DNA of 64,000 bases. It comes from Bugula neritina (taxonomy: Eukaryota; Bryozoa; Gymnolaemata; Cheilostomatida; Bugulidae). Made by a program: the position numbers and the translations under genes. A model generated the notes under the pieces. It was given only the letters and a program-made list of their open reading frames with translations. It was not told where the DNA came from and did not search any database. Each line of letters starts with the position of its first letter. Position 1 is the stretch's first letter. Below, piece by piece: positions 1 to 32,733 of the stretch. The stretch spans positions 5,233,733 to 5,297,732 of the forward strand of contig OZ037772.1 of NCBI GenBank assembly GCA_964035545.1, read 5' to 3'.

Positions 1-81
1 ATTGCCTACTGCGGACAAGCGCTGCCCAATGAGAGCGCGGGAGACAAGAGACTGTTCAATAAACAGGCTAGCGACACTCAC

Positions 82-21725
<21,644 letters not shown>

Positions 21726-21778
21726 GGTGGGCGGACTTCATAGGTTAGCTGTGGTAAACCCCTTGGAACGGCACCTGA
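21726..21778 (-). other. PRRC2: PRRC2 5'UTR part of first coding exon
   Basis: The start-codon exon begins after an acceptor (TTTTATTTTAG) at 21,779-21,780, leaving 53 nt of 5'UTR before the ATG. The Kozak context is CCCACCATG. Confidence 0.75.
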
Positions 21779-23448
21779 CTAAAATAAAACAGGGTAATGA
21801 GCTGTGAGAAAACCAGGCTATGAGCTGTGAGCACTGGTCTAGGATCCTATGACCACTTAGTATGACTAGACCTTAAATTAAAAAACGCAATGCTCCCTCC
21901 ATATCTCACGGATTCATTGGACACACTATTCCACAGGTCACGAGAAAAGCTTGAACACCCAATTTGGGGTTTGTGCATGTGTGTTTAGAGACCAAATTGC
22001 CATATTTAACGGATTCGTTCGTTAAATCTGGTATTCCAATGTCACAAATTGAGGGTTCAGGAGCACTGAAGTGTACCACAAAAGAACTGTAAAGTTGGCT
22101 GAACAATGAAGTTAATGCTCAAGGTGAATAATTGTTCATTCTAAAAATTCTTAGAACAAGAAAAGTGACTTTAGAGTGACTTTGTTGGAAAAAAACTCGA
22201 CTGAAAAGCATCAAAAACTAAAATTACAAGAAGATTCTAACTTGAATCTGAAACTATGCATTAACAGTGTAACTAGTTTACTATTATTTTATTACTTTTT
22301 TCACTAATAATTGCTAGCAATTAAAGTTAATGATGACTGGGTATAAAATTCGATTTTGTCACAAGCCTAGATTTCCGAATTTGCATTAGTTACAATTTTA
22401 GTGAGATATGTTACATCAGCAACACTTTAACTAAAAAAAGCACAAAAGAAGTAACCAACAATGTTGGGTTTTGGGTTTGCTAACTATCAAACTATCTAAC
22501 TATTGAAGCTATCTGTCTAGTTTCAATATTAAGTAAAAATACCAGTAAACCAGTAATACAGACAACACTAACATTTGAATTTAGAATTCAGAGGTTTACT
22601 TTATAATTAACAGAAGTCATGAGTAATTCAAAACAGCATTACTGTGATTTAATTTTAACTCAAACATCAACAAATAAGGATGTTGGTAACTGTAATTACA
22701 ATGTAATGGCGACATCCCAAAACAATTACAAAAATAAATAAAACCACAAACTCTAAATCCCAACTTCAACAAGAAGTTGCAATAGTATTTACTGCTTGGT
22801 CTAGTCAAAAAACGACCACATTTATTAAAAGATAGTTCCTATGATTGCTAAATTTGGTACAGATGAATAGTAGAATATGACAATATCACCACTTTTTTCA
22901 GCTCTTACACCCACATTGGTTCATATTCGTAGAATATTAATATCAAATTCAATATCAATATGACTAAAAATAAGATATTAAAAGTAAAAATAATAGTAAT
23001 AGTAATACTAATACAACACTACAAGTACATCACTGTCAAAATAATTATAATAATCATGATGGAAATGAAATCCTGATTTTAAAATGTAATATTGATATAT
23101 TCATTTCGTATGAGCGCCACTCACACTAAAATAAAAATTCATAATGACTGTGAGTGTAGTTCACTACTTCAAGTTGAGTTGTACAACCCAAAGTCAAACG
23201 TCTGAACTTGAAGTTATGAGTAAAACTACCACTACTACTAGTACTAGTACTAACTGTTGATGCAAATAATCTCAATACCATAACCACAACAGACTACATG
23301 TAATGCTAAAGCTTAACACTTGAATAAATTCAAATTGGAATAAGTTGAAACTGAAAGTGCAAAGTTAGTACAACTAAATCAATATTAAATATGGCAAGCC
23401 GTAATTTTGCAAGTTAAATAGAAAAAGGTGAATATTCATGGTACTTAC
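21779..23448 (-). other. Probable 5'UTR intron of PRRC2
   Basis: AT-rich, with no long open frame and no clear element apart from short A/T tracts and a TGCTCCCTCCATAT motif near 21,891 that recurs elsewhere in the window. Confidence 0.4.
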
Positions 23449-23500
23449 ATCGGACCGTTCTATGGGCTAGAGAGCCTACAAAAATGTGATGTGCGTCAAG
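23449..23500 (-). other. PRRC2: Probable non-coding first exon of PRRC2 (5' limit unknown)
   Basis: A consensus donor GTAAGT on the minus strand at 23,448-23,443 follows AGAACGGTCCGAT. It is the best donor upstream of the start-codon exon and lies in a local GC increase compared with the AT-rich surroundings. The transcription start probably lies between about 23,480 and 23,660; only the 3' end of this exon is supported. Confidence 0.45.
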
Positions 23501-23915
23501 GGGTATATTCTTTCTCAGAAGAGAAAGATGGATGATGATAAATTTTAGTATTGAGAAAATTCGCTGGTTAGACAAAAGCGACAAACCTAGAACTGACACC
23601 CACAATTCCTTGCAATTTCCTCATAGCAGCCTAATTATCAAGCTCTAACGAGGTGGTCAACGCTATACATTCAAAAGACTAAATGAAAATTTATCTAGTT
23701 TGTTAGCGAGTCAAAGTATTTTATTTCTCATCGAAACGCTGAAAATAAAAATTCAATCACACTGATACATTATGATTATGATTATCATTATGATTAAGTT
23801 TAACATCCTGACATTTAAATATTATCTTTAAGTTTATGGGCTAGCAATTTTATTAAAAGTAGGTAAACGCCAAGCATTTTATTTTTATTTTTTTATTAAA
23901 TAAAGTTAACTGATA

Positions 23916-23958
23916 TTTCAGACACTACTAGTACTAGTAGTAGTACTACTAGTACTTT
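23916..23958. repeat. ACTAGT-rich palindromic microrepeat
   Basis: Short run of ACTAGT/AGTACT units (CTACTAGTACTAGTAGTAGT) with internal dyad symmetry, in the spacer between PRRC2 and the downstream plus-strand gene. Confidence 0.7.
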
Positions 23959-24369
23959 CACTTTGTGATTGTCCATCCTGATCCTGAGAGTGAGAGTTGT
24001 ACATTCTCATTGTGATTGTCATTGTGACAATCAGTATCAGTGATTGTGATTAACATTTAGTGATTACATTTACAATTACTTATTACTTATAGTTTAAGTT
24101 ATAGTTATACTTAATAAGTTATAGTTATGGTGTCATCCCAGATAGACTCTTCCCAGCTAGACGCTAGACTAAATTTCCCACTTACTCTTAGACGCTTCCC
24201 ACATAGACGCTTCCCAGTTCGACGCTATTTATTTATTTTGGTGCAATATATATTCTACTTGCAATTTCTTTGCATCTTTTTGAAATATTTTTAAATACTT
24301 CAACATATTTCAACAAATCCTTTTATTCACCACACAGTTAACAGTGTCAGCATTATCCTATGCTGCTGC

Positions 24370-24580
24370 CGGTTTCACTAAAGATTCACATCTCTTCAAT
24401 TCCTCGAAATAAAAGTTAACTCTGTAAAAAATGGGTTAACCAGGGCAGGTTTCAAGCTTTCTACAGATAGTCATTTGTGCTACGAGCATTTCAAAGAAGA
24501 TGACATTGCTAACTCTTGCCAAAGTCGACACAGGCGCAGCTCTTGTTGCAAATTTAATGATGTTTTTATTTACAATTACA
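24370..24580 (+). pseudogene. Decayed THAP-type zinc-finger segment
   Basis: A plus-strand frame around 24,443-24,575 reads ..RAGFKLSTDSHLCYEHFKED, with a C-x2-H pair (CYEH) followed by FKEDDI, the hallmark of the second half of a THAP domain. The preceding 70 bases read GFTKDSHLF in another frame, then meet stops (TAA at three places), so the first half is frame-broken. THAP domains occur in cellular DNA-binding proteins and in P-element-like transposases. Either a transposon relic or a broken exon of the small gene that follows. The assignment rests on one motif. Confidence 0.4.
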
Positions 24581-24997
24581 TTTTTACTACTGATTTATCA
24601 GATTTAGTGTAAATAATATCCTATACTTCTATACTGAGATTTTAGCCCTAAGTGACCCAAATACATGCAACTAGTTGTATTTTAACTGAAATCATTTTAA
24701 CTACCGAGTTTATAAGGATATAGCTGAGGGATGTTATCTCACACTTGTGCACATCAAAGGAGCACCAGATGCTTTGCTATATTGAGCTAAGAAATGTTGC
24801 CAACATCTGATGTTAAACCACACTGGTTCATGATACTCAGTTCCATCTAGCTTATAACCACCTGGAGTGCCTAATAAACATATCAAAAGTGTATCAAAAA
24901 GAATTACTGTCGATCAGAAATATGTTTGCCTCTCCATAAACTGAATTAATTACTGTACTATATTGTTTCATTTGGAGTTTTCTTTTATTTATTCTAG

Positions 24998-26164
24998 CAT
25001 GGTTCTTGAGAGAAATGTAGCGGTGGTTCCTATCTCGCAACAGTATGTTGCTACATTGAGCTCTCATACACTTTCTCATGAGTTTCCTGATTTAGCAGAC
25101 AGGGTATTGGCAATAAGGAAAGAGCTGCTATTTAAATAGAGGTATGCCCCAACTAGCTATGCAGTGCTCCCTCCATATTGCACAGTTTCCTTTTTCACGA
25201 AATGCAATAGTAATAGTGATTGCTATACTTTGCAGTAACTATAAAGCTTTTGGCATGCTATCACACAAGTGAATAATTCGAACCGACTTAATGTTTAGCT
25301 GCTGATAATAATGCCTTTTTTTCTAACATAGAGAAATACAACTGTTTCACCTACAGGTCTAGAGGCGGAGGTGAAATAGGGAGTTCAAGGTGTGATAACT
25401 TCCAATCTTGTGAAATTTACTCTTCTACCACTACCAAAGGTAAAAACTCGCTAATAGTCATCTTATTACATGCATATTTTTCATCACTGATATTGTTACT
25501 AATATAACTCTTTACCACTGACACTATTACTAAATTTCACCCTTCATCACTGATACTAAATTATACTAATATAACTCTTCATCACTGATACTAAATTATA
25601 CTAATATAACTCTTCATCACTGATACTAAATTACTAAATACTCTTTACTTTTTATCACTCTACCTCTTACTAAATATAGGTTTTCATCAAATATAACTCT
25701 ATGTTATATTTGATTTGACTTTAAGTAAGAAGCATGTGTTTGTACCTCTTTAAGAACTCCTGAGAGTGAGGGTTTTATACTAGTCTAAGAATACCGCCAG
25801 GCTTTGATGACTTTGGCAAACAGAAGTCCTCCCGACATCACCAATAATCAGGATTTGAACCTATGATTAGTCTAGTTATCTAACCACTAGACCACGTCTG
25901 CTCCCTTCCCCTAAATATCGTATTAGAATATGCTTATCTTTTATTAAAGCAGTTACTAGCATTGTTAGTCTGTTTTGCTCTTACTTTTTGATCACAATGT
26001 TGTGTTGCACAGGGATGCAGCCGTGTGAAGGGAAGATTTCAGCTATGGATGTCTACAATGGAGTACACAGTGACTCACGTAGCAGAGGGGCTCTGCGAAG
26101 GTTGTGGGACTGGGGAAGGCATCTCTTGGCTCACTCACTGTCGAAGCAGCCTGGGAAATTCTAA
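24998..26164 (+). CDS. Uncharacterised small gene, last three exons
   Basis: Exons 24998-25042, 25357-25439 and 26013-26164 splice in frame. Exon 1 may start at ATG 24,999 or be internal (an acceptor ATTCTAG precedes it). It ends at a good donor (GTATGT) in phase 2. Exon 2, whose only open frame fits, reads SRGGGEIGSSRCDNFQS and so on and ends in phase 1. Exon 3 reads GMQPCEGKISAMDVYNGVH, then SRGALRRLWDWGRHLL, and stops at TAA 26,162. From the first ATG the product is 92 residues, with three Cys. An AATAAA lies at 26,173-26,178. Codon use and GC rise locally, unlike the surroundings. I do not recognise the family. A THAP-like relic 400 bp upstream raises the possibility of a transposon-derived gene. 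Confidence 0.5.
25490..25650. repeat. 35-bp tandem repeat
   Basis: About four units containing AACTCTTCATCACTGATACT and AAATTATACTAATAT, in the last intron of the small gene. Confidence 0.85.
25825..25912 (-). mobile_element. tRNA-derived SINE fragment
   Basis: Minus-strand SINE head: GGGAGCAGACGTGGTCTAGT, then TAGATAACTAG and ATAGGTTCAAATCC (A- and B-box-like). Shortened and diverged relative to 40097-40313. It lies in the last intron of the small plus-strand gene. Confidence 0.7.
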
Positions 26165-26172
26165 GGCTATTG

Positions 26173-26178
26173 AATAAA
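26173..26178 (+). terminator. Possible polyadenylation signal of the small gene
   Basis: AATAAA nine bases after the TAA stop codon. A second AATAAA is at about 26,445. Confidence 0.4.
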
Positions 26179-26737
26179 CAGAAAGTTAGGCTAAAGGCTA
26201 ACCTGACTCACGAGTTAAAAGGTCACAGAGAGTGAAGTTGTAAGAGTTTTCTTAGCCTAACACCATGTATTGGAGAGAGGGCAATTCCCTAATGCACAAC
26301 TTGAACGGCCTCTTTCTTTGGTGTACTATATGTGTAATTTGTATTTATTATTATTATTCATTCATATCTGTATATGTGATATACAATCTGTATTATGCAA
26401 ACTTTTGTGAAACATGATCAGTATACACTATTTCGAAATGAGACAATAAATTTAATTGTGAACCTAGAATAAAACACAACACTATATTATATTGCTTTAA
26501 TACAGCACTATATAGTACTTTAATACAGCACGTCTCGTCTCCTGCTTTGCATGTGTCGAGTCTATTAGAAAGACAACTCTCACATTTATTCAGGTCCCAG
26601 CAATATACATAATATATAAGAATATAATTAAGTCAATCACACTACTCAGTGCTATTAGAAGCTGACTTCAAATAGAATATTATCCAGTGCAACAACTCTA
26701 AGGGAATTATCTGCTCTACAAGTTGGCTTCAAAATCT

Positions 26738-26985
26738 CCACAATGTCATACAGTATTACACAACGTCATTCAGTATTACACAACACCGTACAGTATCACG
26801 CAGTGTTATACAGTATTACAATGTCATACAGTATTACACAGCGTAATACAGTATCACACAATGTCATACAGTATTACAGTGCCTTACAGTATTACATATA
26901 ATATCATACAGTATAACACAATGTCATACCGTATTACACAATCTCATACAATATTACAATATCATACAGTATTACAGGGTCATAT
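26738..26985. repeat. Minisatellite, left flank of the fucosyltransferase cluster
   Basis: Irregular units of CACAATGTCATACAGTATTA (20-23 bp), about eleven copies. The same unit occurs in reverse orientation at 37300-37475. Confidence 0.92.
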
Positions 26986-28283
26986 AGTATAGCTAATGCA
27001 CTTGGTGTTTGGGTCTACAGCACAAGTTAATATTATTACATAAATTGCACGTTGAAAGCCTGCACATGAAAAATTAATATAATTTTATTGTAACTGTATT
27101 GCAATCGAAAAACAACTTTCATATAGAAACGCTACAGAGCTTGTATGTGGTTTACTGTTATTATGTATATAAAATTAAATTACCACGCAGCTATGATGTA
27201 TGAAATTATATGTGATAGTATATAATCTATCTATGCGCTGTTCTCTTAGGAGACATAAGCTATCACTACTCTTATTGTATGAACCATTGATGGTCTTTTT
27301 TCCTTCTTACGTTTGTTTTCATATATAGCTGTTCAGGTGATCAATAAACATCTTAGTATTGTGAAAAATTGATTATATACATTTTTGAAGCTATTGTTTA
27401 TAACTTCTACCATTGTCTACTAGGTAACTGTTGGACTGTGTTTACTCACTCATCTATATTTGTCTTTTTCAGTCCCTCCCTCTCCTCAGTAGTTTGTACT
27501 GTGTGAGCTCACGATGTTGTAATGTGTAGTCACCATGCAATTTATATTCCAGTATTTGCTATCAATTAGACTCAGCAATCTGGGAAGCTAAAGAGCCCAG
27601 GTTCTTTGATTTACCTACTTTTGTTTCTTCTCATAAGAAAATAACAAGTTTTGGTGCCGTTTTTCAACTAGTTTCTTCATTACTTTATTTTCTTTCTGTA
27701 AAGAAGTTGTTGAAGACCTTTTTCGTCAGATGATGTATTATAGTACTCCATAAACAGATAAGAGTGTCGACTGTTCACGTAAAGTTCAACCAATCCAAGT
27801 CAGTTTGTAAAGTTTTTTCGCTTCGATGGGATTCTAACCTGAAACCTTCAGCTTGCAAGCAGGCATGCTAACCATTACTATAGGACCACTGGGTGATTTC
27901 AATGCTATACAGTTTTAAGGTTTCACCATTTTCCAGCTGTTAGCAAAGATTTTCTCTGTCGTTTTATAAACCACAAGTTGCTGGGTATATGCTATGCAAT
28001 AACAGAAGCTGTTGATAGGGGTGAAACTTGGCTGGGGCATATTTGTAGATATATATAATTTTCAAGTGCAATTCAATAAAAATTCTGAAAAAAGATTGCC
28101 TAAATTTTTGATATAAAAAGTAATACAAATTTTTTCCGGTACATGCATATCGCAGTTGAACTTGCAGAATTTTATATAAGTTATAGTGGTGAGATAACAA
28201 TAAAGTGGGTGCACAGCTCTGATTGGTTGATTGTGTTTGTTATTTATGTTGATGCACACAGAAATTGAGTCATATCAAGCTCA
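26986..28283. other. Intergenic, upstream of the first fucosyltransferase gene
   Basis: AT-rich sequence without supported genes. A tRNA-like fragment lies at 27815-27900. This stretch should contain the promoter of the 28,284 gene, but I see no clear core element. Confidence 0.4.
27815..27900 (-). mobile_element. tRNA-like fragment (pseudo-tRNA or SINE head)
   Basis: On the minus strand GGTCCTATAGTAATGGTTAG resembles an A box and GGTTAGAATCCCATCG a B box. The arms do not form a full cloverleaf, so this is not a functional tRNA. Confidence 0.5.
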
Positions 28284-28304
28284 ATGGCTCTGACCAATAA
28301 GTTT
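28284..28304 (+). CDS. Candidate first coding exon of fucosyltransferase copy 1
   Basis: ATG at 28,284 opens seven codons (MALTNKF) and ends exactly in phase 0 at a consensus GTAAGT donor. The paralogue has the same design: a 12-codon phase-0 exon (MGRTFTGIFQRQ) joining at the same AAA lysine codon. The alternative is a start at 29,778 or 29,799 without splicing. Confidence 0.45.
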
Positions 28305-31300
28305 GTAAGTATGCCTTTAGCACTTGCACATACAGTTACACTCAACTCTCTGAGTTATACAAATTTCTACCATATCTTTAAGCAAAATGTTTAGATATTG
28401 TTGTAATAGTGCAACTATTATGAACCCTTTTTTATTCATGAGTGCTTTAGAGTAGGCATGCCAAGGTGATGCTACCAAACAGCTTGCTGACAATTACATT
28501 AATATTATGTAGTCATGTAACTTTCCGATTTAACTGTATTCATGAAGCCATTATTACTATTATTATTGTAGTGGTGTGTCTACCTTGGTGCCTATATTAG
28601 ACGTGTGTCACAGTCACGGTATTAGTAGATGTAGGCGTGTGAAATGGAGTAAATTATATTGGCATAAATGCTTACATCTCAGTATTTAGTCAGTCAGTAT
28701 TTAGTACTTAGTCAGTATTTAGTCAGTCAGTATTTAGTACATAGTCAGTATTTAGTACTTAATCAGTATTTAGTACATAGTCAGTATTTAGTACATAGTC
28801 AGTATATTTAATCAGTCAGTATTTAGTGCTTAATCAGTATTTAATCAGTCAGTATTTAGTACATAGTCAGTATTTAGTACATAGTCAGTATTTAGTACAT
28901 AGTCAGTATTTAGTACATAGTCAGTATATTTAATCAGTCAGTATTTAGTACATAGTCAGTATTTAGTACTTAATCAGTATTTAAACAGTCAGTATTTAGT
29001 GCTTAATCAGTATTTAATCAGTTAGTATTTAGTACATAGTCAGTATTTAGTACATAGGCAGTATTTAGTACATAGTCAGTCAGTAAAATTATGTAGTCGA
29101 TTATTGTGCTAAACTAAAAGGTTCAGTTTTCCTCTGTTTTAAGTTTTATCATTTCTCCCTCACTTTCTCTGTTATCATCTACTTCTCTTCCTTCTCTCCT
29201 TTTGAATGAGTACTCAAAATTTACACTCGAGAGTGGACAACTCCTTGTTACTCACTTCAATGGTCAACTTTGCTGTATCACCATCTTTCGCTAGTGCAAT
29301 TTGCGATTTGGTCTTAGTTTCACAAGGTTTTGGAAATAATATAACTTTTTTGGGGTGTGGCCTGATCCTACCTTCAGTTATTTTATTCAGATCCTGGTTT
29401 TAGCCGCCATCCTCTTCAATTTCAATTCTTTTACCCAATGTTTATACCAAATGACAACATATCAGAATTACAAGCTTTGATTACTTTGCCAGGGTACGCC
29501 GAGCTTTAAAAAATTTTCATATTGACCCTGTCTGATTTTGCTTGAGATTGAACCAATTGGTGCTTCTCTGAAGTAGGTAGATTTCACATGAGGTGCAAGG
29601 AATAACATATTCAATATAAATCTGCGTTATAATTAAAAATATGTTGCTCACGCATCAACACCTCATAACAGGCTTAGAAATAAAAAACAGTGACAGCAGT
29701 TCCATTTGGTTGCCATTAGTGATGGAAAAGGGGCACCGTGATAAGCATTATAATTACTATGTCTATCTGGCAGTTGGTTGTGTGTTAATAATTCTATTAT
29801 GTTGCAGAAATTAACATTGACTATCCTAAGCATTGGAATGGGAATTTACTTCCTTGGTTCTACTACAATTACTTGGAAGCAAATCTTTGAATCTACAGAG
29901 CGTTATCAGAGAATCAAAGATATGGTTGACCTTAAATTGAAGCCTCAGGCTTTTGCCTCCCTGAGTCCAACCTCTTCTGGTAACGAAAATAATATACCGA
30001 CAGCCAAACCTGAATCCGATAACACACCAACATCACAAGTGTCAGACAAACAAGTAATAGGAGATATACAGGAAATTCGAAACATTGAGATGATCAACAT
30101 TTTAATAGATGAGTGGAAGAAAATGCCTAAGAAGTTAAAGTGTGGCACGTTGCACTGTAGGTTCGCAAACTCTAACAGCTGGGCTCCAAATTCCCAGGCT
30201 AGTTTAGCGGTGTTTCTAGTGACGAGGCTTCCTGAGACTATCCCTCCAAAACCATCTGACCAGCTCTGGGCACTGCAGACAGGAGAGTCTCAAAGTCGAA
30301 TAGAAATAGACTTAGCCAAGTGGAATGGGTATTTCAATTATTCCTTCACATTCAAACAAGATTCAGACTGGAGATACAGATGGGCATCTAGTTTAGAACG
30401 AGAAAGTCCTGATCATGTTATTGAATGGCAAGGTGTTAGCCAATTAGTGAAAGCCCTTTGGCTTGTGTCCAACTGTAATGAAGAAGGGGAATATAAAGTC
30501 ACTAGCAGACGCGTTGAATATGCGGTGGAGCTAGCTAAATACATACAACTCTCCATATACACTCATCAAAAACTCTGTGAGACAAATATCAATAAGCATG
30601 GCCGGAAGTTGGTTGTTAATGTCCCTATGGAAGAACAACCTCCTTTATCAGACTTTCATTTCTATCTGGCATTTGAAAACAGTTTATGTGAAGATTATAT
30701 AACAGAAAAGTTTTGGAAGATTCTGGAAGGACCAGACCTAGTCATACCTATTGTAATGGGAGGTCTGAGAATGGAAGAATACGAACATATCGCTCCTCCA
30801 AACAGTTATATACATGTTAAGAATTTTACTTCACCAAAACATTTAGCTGAACATCTACATTATGTTATTAGTAATGAGAAGGCATTCAACTATTACTTGG
30901 AGTGGAGAAATCAGTATAGACTACAAAAGAAAGGTAATCATATAAGCAGAATATCTTAATTATAAAAATATCTCATTAGCGTAATGTTCAGGCTTTAGAT
31001 AAACTAAAAAGGTTTGCTGTCAATTGACGCCCAACAAATCTTTGAACTGCTGATCATCAACTCAATTTTCCAAAGCTCATAGTATGTCTTACACAGATGT
31101 CACAGGAACATGACAGCTTTTCAAAATGTTATTTTTGTCCCGATTTTTGTGATCATCATTATGCAGCTCATTCATTTGTTCAACTTGGAATTGACTTTTT
31201 GATAGAGAAAAAGCCTTATACAGTTAATCACAAGCACAAGTGGTTTTTTATTTGATGTAATTAGAAAAATTCATTCGTTTAATGCCACTTGAACAAAAGA

Positions 31301-31843
31301 TTATTTAAACTCCAAATTTTTGTTTCATGTTTCATTGATTTGCAATTGAAAAAATCAAAGTGAGTTACAAAACCATTTAACGCTAAACTAATGCAGCATA
31401 TAATAGCTGCTTCCTCATTTATTTATGGATCATCACAAAACGAGATGCTTGCTCTGTAACACTTCTCACCTCCACATTAGAAAGTTTATGTTGCATAACT
31501 TTCAAACAGTGTTATTAACAACTTTGAAAAGACTTAAATTTTTAAAAAAATATAGCATTATTGGTGTTGGCTCTCAAAAGTTTTTTGGTTTCTTTGTTCT
31601 CGTATTGCATAATAGAGGCATTATATAAATAGTGACTAGCTTACCGTTGTGTAACATGTAACTATTGATATTATGTGTATTATTTTAGAGTCCATCTACT
31701 GCGCCTACTGCAGATTTGCCCATACTAGACCTCCAAAGATTTGGACTAAAATAAGTGACCACTACAATAGCAGTCAATGTATAGATTTCACAAGGAACAA
31801 AAAATATTGTAACTATTATGGTATGAGCTGTATTACTGTATAA
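28284..31843 (+). CDS. GT10 alpha-1,3-type fucosyltransferase, copy 1
   Basis: Golgi glycosyltransferase expected to move fucose from GDP-fucose to GlcNAc-containing glycans. Exons: candidate 28284-28304 (MALTNKF, then GTAAGT), 29811-30933 and 31689-31843; all phases agree (0, then 1). Product about 422 residues. If translation instead starts at ATG 29,778 within the unspliced frame, it is 436. Type II layout: short tail, membrane anchor KLTLTILSIGMGIYFLG, a Ser/Thr-rich stem, then catalytic domain. Donor-binding motif visible: LAFENSLCEDYITEKFW, then VIPIVMGG. Also present: GESQSR, FKQDSDWRY, ALWLVSNC. The last exon carries CAYCRF and two further Cys (NYYGMSC) for the usual C-terminal disulphides. 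Paralogue on the opposite strand at 34,589-36,972 has identical intron positions. Confidence 0.95.
28682..29088. repeat. 18-bp minisatellite in fucosyltransferase copy 1 intron 1
   Basis: Over 20 copies of CAGTATTTAGTACATAGT, with longer TCAGTCAGTATTTAGT variants. Confidence 0.95.
29220..29575 (-). pseudogene. Possible decayed coding sequence, antisense in fucosyltransferase intron
   Basis: The minus strand shows two coding-like stretches in different frames: around 29,480-29,575 (EAPIGSISSKIRQGQYENFL, KLGVPWQSN) and 29,220-29,397 (NKITEGRIRPHPKKVILFPK, then AKDGDTAKLTIEVSNKELST, stop TGA). A TAA separates them. Composition looks protein-like, not repeat-like. Family not recognised. It may be a processed-pseudogene or transposon relic. 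Confidence 0.3.
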
Positions 31844-31890
31844 TCAATTTAACTTAGCTTATATTTTGACAACTTTTGTTATTTTTTTAG

Positions 31891-31896
31891 AATAAA
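31891..31896 (+). terminator. Polyadenylation signal, fucosyltransferase copy 1
   Basis: AATAAA 48 bases after the TAA stop, in AT-rich sequence. Confidence 0.5.
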
Positions 31897-32038
31897 AGTA
31901 AAATGAAAATGCGCACCTTGTCAGCAGGTGGTTTTGTCAATCTTGATATATTATCAAGTATGTTTTTGTCAACAAAATTTGTATGTCATAAGAATACATA
32001 TTAAATTGAAATGCCAAAAAAATAAATACATACACTAT

Positions 32039-32043
<5 letters not shown>

Positions 32044-32080
<37 letters not shown>
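32044..32080. repeat. (TA)n microsatellite
   Basis: About 18 TA dinucleotides. Confidence 0.95.
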
Positions 32081-32081
<1 letters not shown>

Positions 32082-32406
32082 CATTTGAATGGGTTGTTTA
32101 AAATGACCAACAGGAGCATATGTGGCGCATGCAACCTGTGGGTAGATGTGTAGTATGTATTTAGGTTTTGCTGAAGTCATGAAACCAAGCAGTATGTATT
32201 AAAGAAACTTTTCACATGACTATAAGTAATTATAGGTCGCATATTCCAAACTAGTTATGACTTTATCGCAAAAAAGCTATGTTGGGGACTACAACCAGTT
32301 TTGGAGTAACACTTGTGTAACGTTATCAGATTTAATTTAAAATAGCTGTCTACAGAATAGTACAAAAAATAGTTTAACATATTATGTTTTATTGTGAAGA
32401 TTGATT

Positions 32407-32472
32407 ATGGAGCCAAATGTTGCAGCTTTTCACCGCAATAAGTCATTTCCATTACATGAGGACAATTATAAG
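32407..32472 (+). other. Candidate short 5' exon (ATG plus donor) between the fucosyltransferases
   Basis: ATG at 32,407 opens 22 codons (MEPNVAAFHRNKSFPLHEDN..) and ends in phase 0 at GTAAGC. It could be a first exon of the truncated third fucosyltransferase at 33,764, or chance. A separate acceptor at 32,871 opens a coding-like run to 32,963 (IVKEKNRAHVSCLTEEAEAV), but it does not share this phase. Confidence 0.2.
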
Positions 32473-32683
32473 GTAAGCAAAAAATATAGTACTTTCCAGA
32501 TTACAGTTTTCTATATAATAGGGGCCAAAAATTAACTATGAATACTATTTGAAAACAGAACTGTGGATGCGCTTAAAAGCATTCAACCAGTGTATTATAG
32601 TGTTAGATTAAATTGTCAATCAATATTTGCCTTTTATTGACTTATGCTGGATCAGTGAGTTATACCTGTATAGTATACTAAAA

Positions 32684-32733
32684 CTCTCATTCTTATATAC
32701 CTGTAGTATATTACAGGTATATAAGAATAAGAG
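32684..32733. repeat. Near-perfect inverted repeat
   Basis: 22-bp arms (CTCTCATTCTTATATACCTG..) with one mismatch and a 6-nt spacer (GTATAT). Could extrude as a cruciform; no gene assigned. Confidence 0.85.

Noticed and set aside
28682-29088. Possible CRISPR-like or satellite-encoded array
   Set aside because: Head-to-tail 18-bp units with no spacers.
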